A stretch of DNA of 64,000 nt from Bacilli bacterium (lineage in GTDB: Bacteria > Bacillota_I > Bacilli_A > RF39 > UBA660): NCBI GenBank assembly GCA_017519965.1, contig JAFWRK010000071.1, forward strand, positions 1 to 64,000. The letters run 5' to 3'. A model generated the notes under the pieces. That model had not been told where the DNA came from, made no database searches, and saw only the letters and a program-made list of their open reading frames with translations. A program made the position numbers and the translations under genes. Below, piece after piece: positions 33,700 through 42,183 of this stretch (position 1 is the stretch's first letter; every line of letters starts with the position of its first letter).

Positions 33700-34803
33700 T
33701 TAAAGATACCATAACTTCTCGTTATTCTTACGTACCTCTTTAATTATACTACCACCTACACATTCATTTCCAGAGTAAAATACACATGATTGTCCAGGAG
33801 TAACTGATTTAACACCCTGTGGATATTTAACTAATATTTCTCCATTATCTAGCCATTCCAAAGATACTAGAATATCTTGTTGTCTATATCTGAACTTAGC
33901 ACTACACTCAGTTAATTTTTCATCACCTAACCAGTTAACTGTATCAACGATACAAGAGTCACTAATTAGATAGTCATTATCTTCACCTAAACATATGTAT
34001 AAAACATTTTTAGATAAATCTTTTCCAACAACAAACATCTTATCTTCAGTACCACCAATATTAAGTCCTCTTCTTTGACCAATAGTATAATTCATTAATC
34101 CAATATGTCTACCAATAACTTCATTAGTTTCAATATTAATAACATCACCTGGAGTATTAGGTAAATAATTCTTTAAAAAATTAGTAAAGTTTCTTTCACC
34201 AATAAAACAAATACCAGTTGAATCTTTTTTCTTAGCAGTATTAAGTCCAGCTTCTTCGGCAATCTTTCTAATATCAGGCTTTAAATACTCAGCAAGAGGA
34301 AATAAAACATTAGATAATTGATCACGACTAACTTGAGATAAGAAATATGTTTGATCCTTATTAGAATCTAATGCTCTATAAAGATGTCCATTTTCTACCT
34401 TAGCATAATGACCAGTTGCTATATAATCTGCCCCTAACTTTTCTGCTTCTTTAGCAAACATATCAAACTTAATATATTTATTACACATAATATCAGGATT
34501 AGGAGTTCTACCTTTCTTTAATTCATCTAAAAAATAAGTAAAAACATAATCCCAATATTCCTTAACAAAATCCTTTCTATGAAGAGTAATACCTAGTTTA
34601 TCACATACAGCTTTTGCATCATTATAATCCTCTTCTTGAGGACAAATACCAGAAGAAGTAGTAGGTCCATTAAATTCTCCATCAGCAAGAGAATCCCAAT
34701 TACGCATAAATAAGCCAATTACTTCATATCCTTGTTGTTGCAAAAGTAAAGCAGCTACACTACTATCTACTCCACCACTCATTCCAACTACAACTTTTTT
34801 CAT
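33700..34803 (-). CDS. mnmA: tRNA-specific 2-thiouridylase MnmA
   Basis: 367 residues. GMSGGVDSSVAALLL is the ATP-pyrophosphatase P-loop, DPDIMCNKYIKF-type NPDIMCNKYIKF carries the first catalytic Cys, DQTYFLSQV and KDSTGICFIGERNF the second Cys, and GLNIGG is part of the central domain. It thiolates U34 of tRNAs for Lys, Glu and Gln, with sulfur delivered by IscS-type desulfurases. Full length with expected order of domains. Closely follows the gene at 34811 (7 bases), so the two may share a transcript. Confidence 0.96.
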   Translation of the reverse strand: MKKVVVGMSGGVDSSVAALLLQQQGYEVIGLFMRNWDSLADGEFNGPTTSSGICPQEEDYNDAKAVCDKLGITLHRKDFVKEYWDYVFTYFLDELKKGRTPNPDIMCNKYIKFDMFAKEAEKLGADYIATGHYAKVENGHLYRALDSNKDQTYFLSQVSRDQLSNVLFPLAEYLKPDIRKIAEEAGLNTAKKKDSTGICFIGERNFTNFLKNYLPNTPGDVINIETNEVIGRHIGLMNYTIGQRRGLNIGGTEDKMFVVGKDLSKNVLYICLGEDNDYLISDSCIVDTVNWLGDEKLTECSAKFRYRQQDILVSLEWLDNGEILVKYPQGVKSVTPGQSCVFYSGNECVGGSIIKEVRKNNEKLWYL

Positions 34804-34810
34804 AATATCA

Positions 34811-35620
34811 CTACTTTCTCTTTTTCAAAGTTTTATAAATATTATCATCTATTTCATTAAAACAAATCTTAGAAACATCAAACTTATCACTATAATCATA
34901 TCCATAATAATAATTATTTTTATTATTAATAAGTTTATAATCATTATTAAGATAATTTAAAGTATGATTATATATAATAAAATTATTAACTTTATTAAAT
35001 CTTTTCATTTCAACAACATTATTCTCATCACTAGATGGTATAAATTCTTTTTTATTATTTTTATAAGAATAGTTACTATTTCTTTCAATACTTTTTAGAG
35101 CTAACTTAGAATTATCATAATTAAAAAATGAAGAATATGAAACAGTAGAATCATTATGAATAGAACGATTGTGAAACAAATCAATCATCTTATTATAATT
35201 ACCATTCTTATAATTTATAAAATACTTATTAGCAAAGAATTTTAAATATCCTTTTTCATAATTATCAAGATTTCTACAACTATATTTAATAATACCTTTA
35301 TCTATTTTAATATCTATAAGAAAATCACGATCAATAGAACCACTTAAACCATTATTCTTTTCTACATAGTTACCATAATTAACTAAAGCCATATAATAGA
35401 AACTAATGTTTTTAAGAAATTCTTTATTGCTAATCATAGTTTCTAATTCATATAAAAAATCACTTGCCTCAGCTAAATTATAAATAAAATCTACTCCAAA
35501 TTCTTTTTTGTTTGTATAATTAAGAATTTTCTTTTGCATCGTAGAATTATCGTTTGAAAATGATTTTAAAGCCATATTATAGATAACATTATCACAATTA
35601 AAATCTATTACTTTACCCAT
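34811..35620 (-). CDS. Hypothetical cytosolic Asn/Tyr-rich protein
   Basis: About 269 residues from ATG 35620 (GTGGTGATACTT in front). No membrane helix or signal. The middle (35-130) is helical, with YNLAEASDFLYELETMIS. The rest is low-complexity, dominated by Asn, Tyr, Lys and Ser (YSYKNNKKEF, NNKNNYYYGYDYS), suggesting a disordered tail. A TGTTATAAT element at 35640-35648 gives a very short leader. No family recognised; coupled to mnmA by a 7-base gap. Confidence 0.5.
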   Translation of the reverse strand: MGKVIDFNCDNVIYNMALKSFSNDNSTMQKKILNYTNKKEFGVDFIYNLAEASDFLYELETMISNKEFLKNISFYYMALVNYGNYVEKNNGLSGSIDRDFLIDIKIDKGIIKYSCRNLDNYEKGYLKFFANKYFINYKNGNYNKMIDLFHNRSIHNDSTVSYSSFFNYDNSKLALKSIERNSNYSYKNNKKEFIPSSDENNVVEMKRFNKVNNFIIYNHTLNYLNNDYKLINNKNNYYYGYDYSDKFDVSKICFNEIDDNIYKTLKKRK

Positions 35621-35639
35621 AAGTATCACCACTGGGCAT

Positions 35640-35648
35640 ATTATAACA
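35640..35648 (-). promoter_or_regulatory. Extended -10 promoter for the 34811/mnmA operon
   Basis: Minus strand TGTTATAAT ending 20 bases before the ATG at 35620. No -35 box seen. Confidence 0.5.
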
Positions 35649-35671
35649 CAAGTATTTCAAAAAAGCCACTT

Positions 35672-36235
35672 TTATCTTTTACTACAATAATAAAACTCTT
35701 TGTCATTATAATTATAAATAATTAAATCATCATCTCTTAAAGCAACTAAAAATTTATAATAAGAATATTTTATATCTTTTTTAGAAGTAAATAATTGTAA
35801 ATAATAAATATCATCTATTGCAATATCTTCAATATTAATTAATCTTTTTACTGTATCTAAATCAATATCTAATTTAATTAAAGCATCATCACCAGATAAA
35901 ACTTTCAAACTACCAGTAATATAAGAGTTTTTATCCATTGAGTAATTTTGATACCAAACATAACTATTAGTATTAGTTATTCTAAACATATTATTTAAAG
36001 ATGAATCAACCCAATCACCAGTAATAGCAGAATAACTATTATCAACTTTTCTTACTTTGTTATTACTTGTTGTGGTTAAACTAAAGAAAGTTAAGCAACC
36101 AATAGAAAAAAAAGCAAGCACTCCAAAAAGAATAATAAGAATTATTCCCTTATCTACCTTTTTTATCTTGCTTCCACACATATTGCAATAAGAAACACTA
36201 CTATCTAAAACACTACCACACTTTTTACATTTCAT
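35672..36235 (-). CDS. Zinc-ribbon membrane protein
   Basis: 187 residues. An N-terminal zinc ribbon (CKKCGSVLDSSVSYCNMCG, residues 3-21) is followed by one helix at about 30-52 and an extracytoplasmic beta-rich domain with GDWVDSSLNNMFRI, a lipocalin-like or DUF-type opening. The architecture (cytosolic ribbon, helix, external domain) is common in Firmicute proteins of unknown function. It follows the 36238-36972 gene by two bases. Confidence 0.6.
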   Translation of the reverse strand: MKCKKCGSVLDSSVSYCNMCGSKIKKVDKGIILIILFGVLAFFSIGCLTFFSLTTTSNNKVRKVDNSYSAITGDWVDSSLNNMFRITNTNSYVWYQNYSMDKNSYITGSLKVLSGDDALIKLDIDLDTVKRLINIEDIAIDDIYYLQLFTSKKDIKYSYYKFLVALRDDDLIIYNYNDKEFYYCSKR

Positions 36236-36237
36236 TT

Positions 36238-36972
36238 TTATTCCTCTTTACCTACAATAATTGTTCCACAATAAGTACAACGTGCCTTACCACCTATTTG
36301 TACATCATTTAAAGCACCGCAATTAGGACAATGAGAAGTAACAAGTCCCTTAACTTCCTTCTTCTTCTCAATAGTATAATAAGTTATTGTACGATCTACA
36401 TCATCAATTAATACACCATTAAGTAAAGATTTATTATCTAAATAGTTTAATTCATGAAATACTTGATTTCTTAAATCTATAATACTTAATTGATTAGGAT
36501 TAGAAATTTGAGCTGCTATCTCATCAACTTGTAAATGACTATGATAAATATAAGGCTTATACCTATCTAGTAATAATTGATCAGACTGACTGCAAGGAAC
36601 TAATAAATGATTAGTAGTATCAATGAAATAATCTCCTAGCATTCTTTTATTCTTTAAATATTTAATTTTTAAAATACATTCAAGTTCAGTACAATTACTC
36701 TTATTAGCAATTTCTCTAATATCAAATATTTGCTCTTTAGTAATCAAATCATAAATAGTATTTAATTTAACATCATATGAATCATCTGTTGGAACAATAT
36801 TACCATAAAACTTAGCATACTTTTGAAATGAATCCTGATTTAAGTCTTCAGGATCATAAACCATTTTAATTCCAGAAGAATTAAATTTAGTAGTTTTATG
36901 ACTAAATATAAAAATAAATACACTAACTATAATTAAAACACTAAATATAACAACAATGTAAAATAATATCAT
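36238..36972 (-). CDS. Membrane-anchored protein with helical domain and C-terminal zinc ribbon
   Basis: About 244 residues from ATG 36972 (AGGAG 8 bases before). A helix spans residues 2-22. A central region (75-200) of short helices and two winged-helix-like strands (FDIREIANKSNCTELECILKIKYL...GDYFIDTT) resembles a PCI or winged-helix module. The C-terminal ribbon is CPNCGALNDV...CTYCGTII. Function unknown. Probably one operon with the zinc-ribbon gene downstream. Confidence 0.6.
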   Translation of the reverse strand: MILFYIVVIFSVLIIVSVFIFIFSHKTTKFNSSGIKMVYDPEDLNQDSFQKYAKFYGNIVPTDDSYDVKLNTIYDLITKEQIFDIREIANKSNCTELECILKIKYLKNKRMLGDYFIDTTNHLLVPCSQSDQLLLDRYKPYIYHSHLQVDEIAAQISNPNQLSIIDLRNQVFHELNYLDNKSLLNGVLIDDVDRTITYYTIEKKKEVKGLVTSHCPNCGALNDVQIGGKARCTYCGTIIVGKEE

Positions 36973-37021
36973 AAAGCACTCTCCTATTATTAATAATAGC
37001 AAATTTAAAATATTACTACAA

Positions 37022-37049
37022 TGAAAAAGTCTAACTATTGTTAGACTTT
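37022..37049 (-). terminator. Terminator of the PRTase/LOG-like operon
   Basis: Stem AAAGTCTAAC (37026-37035), loop TATT, GTTAGACTTT (37040-37049), then TTTTT on the minus strand. The last coding triplets and stop form the rising arm. Confidence 0.8.
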
Positions 37050-37567
37050 ACTAATTTAATTGCCTTTTTTAATGCATCTTTTGGAGTTTTAGCACTAACA
37101 CATTTCAATCTATTACGTTCATCTATATAAGCACCTGATAATTTAGAAGACCAACCACCAAAAGAATCAATTGTGACTATAGGAATTCCAGCTTGATAAG
37201 CTATAGCCATTTCAGTTAATGTACCAGAGCCACCACTAATAGCTATTATTACATCACATCCCAATACTAAACTAAATTCTCTTCCTCCACCTATTTCTAG
37301 TCCACAAGGTATTAAAACAGTAGGACGAAAATCTCCATAAATATCTTTACCTTTACCTCCAGTAACTCCAACTGTAATCCCTCCAACATTAGAAGCTTCT
37401 ATAGCAGCTAAAGTAGATAAAGAAGAATATTCTTTTTCTGCTCCATAAACCAATATATTACCACTTTCTCCAATTAATCTTCCTAACTCTTTAGCAAAAT
37501 TCATTACAGCTTCATCATAGTTTAAATCAGCTGCTGAACCCATAACTCCAATTTGTAATCTTTCCAT
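37031..37567 (-). CDS. LOG-like / TIGR00725-family nucleotide-binding protein
   Basis: 178 residues from ATG 37567, six bases after AGGAGG. A Rossmann-type fold opens with RLQIGVMGSAAD, then NILVYGAEKEYSS and the signature IAISGGSGTLTEMAIAYQ, equivalent to the GGxGTxxE loop of LOG/SLOG proteins. This subgroup (TIGR00725) is annotated as putative carrier or nucleotide-sugar binding, and true substrates are not established. It is the last gene of a three-gene operon with a phosphoribosyltransferase, suggesting a shared nucleotide ligand. Confidence 0.8.
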   Translation of the reverse strand: MERLQIGVMGSAADLNYDEAVMNFAKELGRLIGESGNILVYGAEKEYSSLSTLAAIEASNVGGITVGVTGGKGKDIYGDFRPTVLIPCGLEIGGGREFSLVLGCDVIIAISGGSGTLTEMAIAYQAGIPIVTIDSFGGWSSKLSGAYIDERNRLKCVSAKTPKDALKKAIKLVKSNNS

Positions 37568-37577
37568 ATACATCCTC

Positions 37578-38309
37578 CTATCTAGAAACACCAATATTTC
37601 TAGTATCTCTATTCATATTAATTTCTCTCTTTAAAATTTTCACTACACTATCACTAGAATTTGTATTAGTAATAACTTCAGGTAATTCTCTAACTAGAAC
37701 TTCTCTATTAGTTAAAGTATTAATTCTATCCCATAAAGCTAAAGATCTAATTAAGCACCCTTTAGAAAAATAATCTTCATAAAAAGATGGAACAGAAGCT
37801 CTAGCAACTGGATCACCATAAGGTCTAAAATAAGGAGCCTTAACCACTGTATCATTAGATTTAATACTTATACCAGATTGAGGTATACCAAAATAAAAAT
37901 CTCTTTCGCATATTTGATCAATAACATCATCTTCCATAACACATCCACATTTAAGTCCTAAAGGTAATTCTCTATTAAAATAATCATATGATTCTCTCAT
38001 ACTAATACAGCTTCTAATTCCTAAAACAGAAATACCATTAGAAGCAAATTTATCAATAATACTTTTAAGAACATTACCAGAAAATACTACATCATCTGCC
38101 AAAACTATACCATTATAATTACTATTCTTTAATTTATTACTAATTGTTTGAATGTCTCTATCTACGCTTTCAAAATCATTAGGATTTTTTCTAGATACTA
38201 ATTCACTTGATCCATCTAATCTAGTACAATCTAAGAATTCAACAAAAGTAGATTCAGGTTCCAAGTATACTTTATCCAAAGATACGATGGGGATACCTCC
38301 TATAAACAT
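37578..38309 (-). CDS. Phosphoribosyltransferase-fold protein
   Basis: Up to 243 residues. NGIVLADDVVFSGNVLKSI is the PRPP-binding loop of type I phosphoribosyltransferases (VxxDDxxxTG-like), following an IQTISNKLKN helix. The rest, including FYFGIPQSGISI and PYFRPYGDPVARASVP, matches no purine or pyrimidine enzyme I recognise. ATG 38309 has no ribosome site, whereas AGGAGGT (38301-38295) lies 6 bases before an ATC codon at 38288. The mature start may be there. It overlaps the 88-residue gene upstream by up to 38 bases. Confidence 0.7.
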   Translation of the reverse strand: MFIGGIPIVSLDKVYLEPESTFVEFLDCTRLDGSSELVSRKNPNDFESVDRDIQTISNKLKNSNYNGIVLADDVVFSGNVLKSIIDKFASNGISVLGIRSCISMRESYDYFNRELPLGLKCGCVMEDDVIDQICERDFYFGIPQSGISIKSNDTVVKAPYFRPYGDPVARASVPSFYEDYFSKGCLIRSLALWDRINTLTNREVLVRELPEVITNTNSSDSVVKILKREINMNRDTRNIGVSR

Positions 38310-38538
38310 CCGATATACTTTGATTTATATATAAAAGCATATCACCTTCACTAATTATTGTAACTTTAGGAAATATTCTCTCAACATCCTTTTTAAAATC
38401 TTCTCTTAATGTTTTAATAAATTTCTTTCTAGGTATAACTATATTTTTATCACTATAATCAAAGTCTAATGCATTATACCCACATAGTATTCTATATATG
38501 TCATTACTAAATACTATACCTTCTTTAATTCTTTCCAT
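38272..38538 (-). CDS. Small hypothetical protein of the PRTase/LOG-like operon
   Basis: 88 residues, first gene of a three-gene operon. Charged, mixed helix and strand (SDKNIVIPRKKFIKTLREDFKKDVERIFPKV split by a short basic helix), no signal, no recognised family. GGAGAT precedes the ATG. Its 3' end overlaps the phosphoribosyltransferase gene, so their translation is coupled. Confidence 0.6.
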   Translation of the reverse strand: MERIKEGIVFSNDIYRILCGYNALDFDYSDKNIVIPRKKFIKTLREDFKKDVERIFPKVTIISEGDMLLYINQSISDVYRRYPHRIFG

Positions 38539-38591
38539 TCAACAAATCTCCTTCATAATAATTTTATATTTAGTGCTTGTTGAATAAAAAA

Positions 38592-38615
38592 AGCTATACA
38601 GAAACCTGTATAGCT
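38592..38615 (-). terminator. Terminator of the tiny peptide gene
   Basis: Perfect 10-bp stem AGCTATACAG (38592-38601), loop AAAC, CTGTATAGCT (38606-38615), then TTTTTTT on the minus strand. A wider inverted repeat, GTGCTTGTTG (38574-38583) / CAACAAGCAC (38628-38637), encloses it. Confidence 0.88.
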
Positions 38616-38617
38616 AT

Positions 38618-38727
38618 TTAATACAGGCAACAAGCACCACAAATAGCACTTGCGCCTACAACAAATTTTAATGTCGTATTAACAAGTGCAGATTATTATG
38701 ATGATGTTGTCTAATAAATAAACTCAT
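38618..38727 (-). CDS. Tiny peptide gene, apparently split across two frames
   Basis: A complete transcription unit in the 250-bp gap between uppP and the 88-residue gene: a near-consensus promoter (38754-38782), AAGGAAGG ribosome site, ATG at 38727, and a strong terminator. In the first frame it encodes 19 residues ending LLIRH (stop 38668). A one-base shift back after about codon 12 gives an open frame to 38618, with the hydrophobic tail VVGASAICGACCLY. The full 36-residue reading looks more protein-like (small hydrophobic, Cys-containing). Whether this is a frameshift mutation, programmed shift or sequencing error cannot be told. Confidence 0.5.
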
Positions 38728-38753
38728 CTATAATCCTTCCTTTCTAGTTACAT

Positions 38754-38782
38754 ATTATAACATAGAATAAAAAAAGAGTCAA
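38754..38782 (-). promoter_or_regulatory. Near-consensus promoter of the tiny peptide gene
   Basis: Minus strand TTGACT (38782-38777), exactly 17 bases, TATAAT (38759-38754) with a TGT extension. The -35 box is the loop and arm of the uppP terminator. Confidence 0.8.
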
Positions 38783-38790
38783 AGGACTCT
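38775..38790 (-). terminator. Terminator of uppP
   Basis: AGAGTC (38775-38780), AAAG, GACTCT (38785-38790), then T7 on the minus strand. The TAG stop overlaps the stem. Confidence 0.75.
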
Positions 38791-39616
38791 ATTTAAGTAA
38801 TAAGAAATATAAAAGTACAAGTATACCTAATACTATTCTATAGTAACCAAAAACTTTAAAGTCATGTTTTCTTATATAATTCATTAAGAATTTAATAACT
38901 ACCATACTTACTATAAAAGCAACTATAGAACCTACAAGTATAATTCCAAGTTCTAATCCACTAAATACAAATCCTACTTTTAAGAAATACTTAGCTAGTT
39001 TTAATAATGATGCTCCAGCCATAACTGGTATTGCTAAAAAGAAAGTAAATTCAGCAGCAACACTTCTTTCTAATCCAAGTAGTAAACCTCCAATAATAGT
39101 AGATCCACTTCTAGAAGTACCTGGAATTAATGCAAGTAACTGAAAAGCACCAATTCCTAATGATTGTTTATAAGTGATTTTATTGACTTCATTAGTATCT
39201 TTAGAACCAATATTTTTATTCTCTATAATTATGAAAATAATACCATATACTATTAATGCAATTGAAACAACTACACTATTATATAAATGTTCATCTAACC
39301 AATCATCAAATAATATTCCAATAATAGCAGCAGGCAAGCAAGCAACTAATATTTTTCCCCATAGATTAAGAGTATTCTTTGTATCAGTTTTACTTTTACC
39401 AAAGCCCCATGGAAATATAGTTTTAAAATAGATAACAACTACAGCCATAATAGCCCCTAATTGAATAACTACTTCAAACATTTCATAAAATGCGTCACTA
39501 ACATTCAAATTAATAAATTCATCTAATAAGATCATATGACCAGTACTAGATATAGGTAACCATTCTGTAATACCTTCTACAATACCAAATAATATAGCTT
39601 TAATAATTTCTATCAT
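38789..39616 (-). CDS. uppP: Undecaprenyl-diphosphatase UppP (BacA)
   Basis: 275 residues, typical length, with about eight helices. GIVEGITEWLPISSTGHMILL near the start and LIPGTSRSGSTIIGGL in the middle are the two conserved catalytic regions (Glu-rich ITEWLPISSTGH and PGxSRSG). It dephosphorylates undecaprenyl diphosphate at the outer face of the membrane, recycling the lipid carrier for peptidoglycan and other wall polymers, and gives low-level bacitracin resistance. Single gene with its own terminator; AAGGAGG site. Confidence 0.96.
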   Translation of the reverse strand: MIEIIKAILFGIVEGITEWLPISSTGHMILLDEFINLNVSDAFYEMFEVVIQLGAIMAVVVIYFKTIFPWGFGKSKTDTKNTLNLWGKILVACLPAAIIGILFDDWLDEHLYNSVVVSIALIVYGIIFIIIENKNIGSKDTNEVNKITYKQSLGIGAFQLLALIPGTSRSGSTIIGGLLLGLERSVAAEFTFFLAIPVMAGASLLKLAKYFLKVGFVFSGLELGIILVGSIVAFIVSMVVIKFLMNYIRKHDFKVFGYYRIVLGILVLLYFLLLK

Positions 39617-39641
39617 AAATCCTCCTTGTATAATTATATTA

Positions 39642-40271
39642 TTATTTTAAATATTTATTTGTAATAGTATTTAATTTAATAGCAGACTTTCTAAGTACAA
39701 GTCCAATTGTATAAGTCAATGAAAATAATCCAATAATCCATAAAACAGTTTTCCATACTGGTTGGTTGTATACCTCCAAAAATGGATAAGGTCCAACTAA
39801 ATATCTAACAACATTCAAAGTGATAATTATTACACCATAAACAACTGTAAAACTAGTTGCTAATAAATCATATTGCCATTTTGAAATATGAATATCATCA
39901 AATAAAATAAAAGTTATAACACTAATAATTGGACATAGAAAATGTTGAAACAATAAAGCACTATAAAATAATAAAAATCCATAATTATAATCATTCATTG
40001 GAGCTAAAACTAATAAAACAACTAAAAAAGTTAGTGTTAAACAAATAGTAGAAGTAAGTTTTAAAAGCTTTAACCATTCTGGTATCTTTTTGTTTCTAAC
40101 AGAGTAAAATACAAAAGCTAAAGACGTAAATAAAGCTAGTAAATTACTATCATCAGTATAAAAACTATAATTTAAACCACCCTTAACATCAATAATCTCA
40201 AATATAGCAATTATTTCAAAAATAACTATTAAAACATTTAAAAGTATTGCAATATTCTTTTTCTTTAACAT
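39642..40271 (-). CDS. Pr6Pr-like six-helix membrane protein
   Basis: About 209 residues from ATG 40271 (GGAGAGAG in front). Six membrane helices; YSFYTDDSNLLALFTSLAF and the later LCPIISVITFILFDD and PYPFLEV match the Pr6Pr/Far-17a-type integral membrane family. The Thr-x-x-Asn/Ser near helix 2 and a His in FQHFLCP are conserved in that group, which includes fatty-acid hydrolases in eukaryotes. Bacterial function unknown. A TGCTATAAT element sits at 40296-40304. Confidence 0.75.
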   Translation of the reverse strand: MLKKKNIAILLNVLIVIFEIIAIFEIIDVKGGLNYSFYTDDSNLLALFTSLAFVFYSVRNKKIPEWLKLLKLTSTICLTLTFLVVLLVLAPMNDYNYGFLLFYSALLFQHFLCPIISVITFILFDDIHISKWQYDLLATSFTVVYGVIIITLNVVRYLVGPYPFLEVYNQPVWKTVLWIIGLFSLTYTIGLVLRKSAIKLNTITNKYLK

Positions 40272-40307
40272 ACAACTCTCTCCAATACTAAAACAATTAT
40301 AGCACAA

Positions 40308-40330
40308 AAAGTACTATTATCTAGTACTTT
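40308..40330 (-). terminator. Terminator of the acyl-CoA synthetase gene
   Basis: AAAGTACTA (40308-40316), loop TTATC, TAGTACTTT (40322-40330), T-run after. The TAA stop is in the loop. Confidence 0.75.
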
Positions 40331-42041
40331 CTTTTTCTAAACTTCTATAATCAACTTTTCCTATCATAGTTTTAGGTAAAGATTCTCTAAATTCAAATTC
40401 CTTAGGAATCATATATTTAGATAAATTCTTTTCACAATATTCTTTTATATCTCTTTTAATTTTAGAACTTATTTTATATTGATCTTTTAACACAATAAAT
40501 GCTTTAGGAACTTGTACTTTATATGGATGTGGAATACCAACTACACAACAGCTAAGTACTGCTTCATGCTTATCAATTATTTCTTCAATATGAGATGGAA
40601 ATACATTATAACCAGATACAATAATTAAACGTTTTAATCTTTGTACAAAGAATAAAATACCATCTTCATTAATATATCCCATATCTCCAGTATGAACCCA
40701 TATCTTACCTCTAGAATCCTTTTCTAATACTTCATTAGTCTCTTCCTGATTATTTAAATATCCTAACATAACAGATGGTCCACTGATCATTATTTCTCCA
40801 ATATTATTAGGTTCTAATTCTTCTCTTGTATCAATACTAATTATTTTCAAATCATTACCATATAAAGGTATACCAGAACTACCTAATAAATCAGTACCAC
40901 TAGTAGCAAAAACACATCCTCCACTAGTTTCACTAAGACCATAACCTTGTACTATATTATGACGACAATTATGTTCCTTTAAAAACTTATTAACAGCTAA
41001 ATTCTTTTCTTCAGGTAATGTATCTCCTCCTGAAACAACATATTTAACATTAGACAAATCTACATTTTGCATATGCTTATTTTTTATCATTGCTTCAAAT
41101 AATGTAGGTACACCAGGAATAATAGTAGGTCTATATTTACTAAGTAACTTATCAAATCTAGAAGCATCAAACTTTGGTACTAATATAGCTGTACCACCAG
41201 TAACTAATGGAAAGTGTAAACACTCAACTAAACCAAAACAATGAAATAAAGGTAAAATAGTTAACATCTTATCAGTATCATCTATTTCTGGTAAAGAAAT
41301 ACAAGCTTGAGAAGGAACAACATTAATATTCCCATTAGATAATAATATATTCTTAGGAGTACCAGTAGTACCTCCACTATGTAAAATAACAGCAGGTTGA
41401 TCCTTTGTAGTTTTAACTAACACCTTAGAATTATACTTACTACCTTTAATCATAAAATCTTTCCATCTAATATATTTTTCATTACTTTTAGGAGTTTTAA
41501 CTTTATGATCTTCTAATAAATAATAACCAATACCCATAAGTTTAGGCATTGAATCTCTAGCAGATACAATAACAGTTTTATAAACATTAGTATCCTCAAT
41601 AATATTATTAATCTTTTCATATGTTAAATTAATAGCTACTAACATAACACTATTTGTAGATATCAAAGAAGCCTTTATTTCCTCTTCAGCAGATAATGGA
41701 TGAATCATATTAGCTATTGCACCAATCTTACTAATTGCATAAAAAGCTATAACAGCTTCAGGAGTATTAGCCATACAAACACTAACTACATCCCCTTCTC
41801 TAATACCTTGACTTCTCATAGCTCTAGCACATAAATCAATTTCATTGAATAATTCATAATAAGTAATTTTTCTATTAAAATAATTTAGCGCTACATTGTC
41901 TTGCCTATCTTTATTACAGCTATAAATATATTCATATAAAGACATATTAGGTACAACTATTTTTTTATCCTTAGGATAAAACTTATCCCATAAATGTTTC
42001 TCTTTAATAAATTTATTTTTAATACTATCAAATATTTTCAT
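40317..42041 (-). CDS. AMP-dependent acyl-CoA synthetase/ligase
   Basis: About 574 residues from ATG 42041 (AAGGAG 5 bases before). The adenylation core has VILHSGGTTGTPKNILLS (the P-loop), VQGYGLSETSGG, KIWVHTGDMGYINEDG (A7 with Asp) and the C-terminal hinge and Lys region SLPKTMIGKVDYRSL. It activates a carboxylic acid, probably a medium or long-chain fatty acid, with ATP and CoA. No membrane helix. It is divergent from a TetR regulator 143 bases away, which likely controls it. Confidence 0.9.
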   Translation of the reverse strand: MKIFDSIKNKFIKEKHLWDKFYPKDKKIVVPNMSLYEYIYSCNKDRQDNVALNYFNRKITYYELFNEIDLCARAMRSQGIREGDVVSVCMANTPEAVIAFYAISKIGAIANMIHPLSAEEEIKASLISTNSVMLVAINLTYEKINNIIEDTNVYKTVIVSARDSMPKLMGIGYYLLEDHKVKTPKSNEKYIRWKDFMIKGSKYNSKVLVKTTKDQPAVILHSGGTTGTPKNILLSNGNINVVPSQACISLPEIDDTDKMLTILPLFHCFGLVECLHFPLVTGGTAILVPKFDASRFDKLLSKYRPTIIPGVPTLFEAMIKNKHMQNVDLSNVKYVVSGGDTLPEEKNLAVNKFLKEHNCRHNIVQGYGLSETSGGCVFATSGTDLLGSSGIPLYGNDLKIISIDTREELEPNNIGEIMISGPSVMLGYLNNQEETNEVLEKDSRGKIWVHTGDMGYINEDGILFFVQRLKRLIIVSGYNVFPSHIEEIIDKHEAVLSCCVVGIPHPYKVQVPKAFIVLKDQYKISSKIKRDIKEYCEKNLSKYMIPKEFEFRESLPKTMIGKVDYRSLEKESTR

Positions 42042-42059
42042 ACAATCTCCTTTTTTATA

Positions 42060-42183
42060 CACTTGTTGAATAATCATCAAATGTATTATATAATTTAAAC
42101 AAGTAAGTAATCAATCATCAATTTCAACATCAATTGATAGTTATTAAACATATAATAAAGATTTGTTTAATTGGGAGGCGTTT
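42060..42183. promoter_or_regulatory. Divergent control region between the synthetase and TetR genes
   Basis: Contains the perfect palindrome ATCAATTGAT (42129-42138), repeated ATCAATT half-sites, inverted AACAAGT/ACTTGTT pairs at about 42061 and 42097, and a TATAAT near 42152 for the plus-strand gene. These are candidate TetR operators, not proven. Confidence 0.4.
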
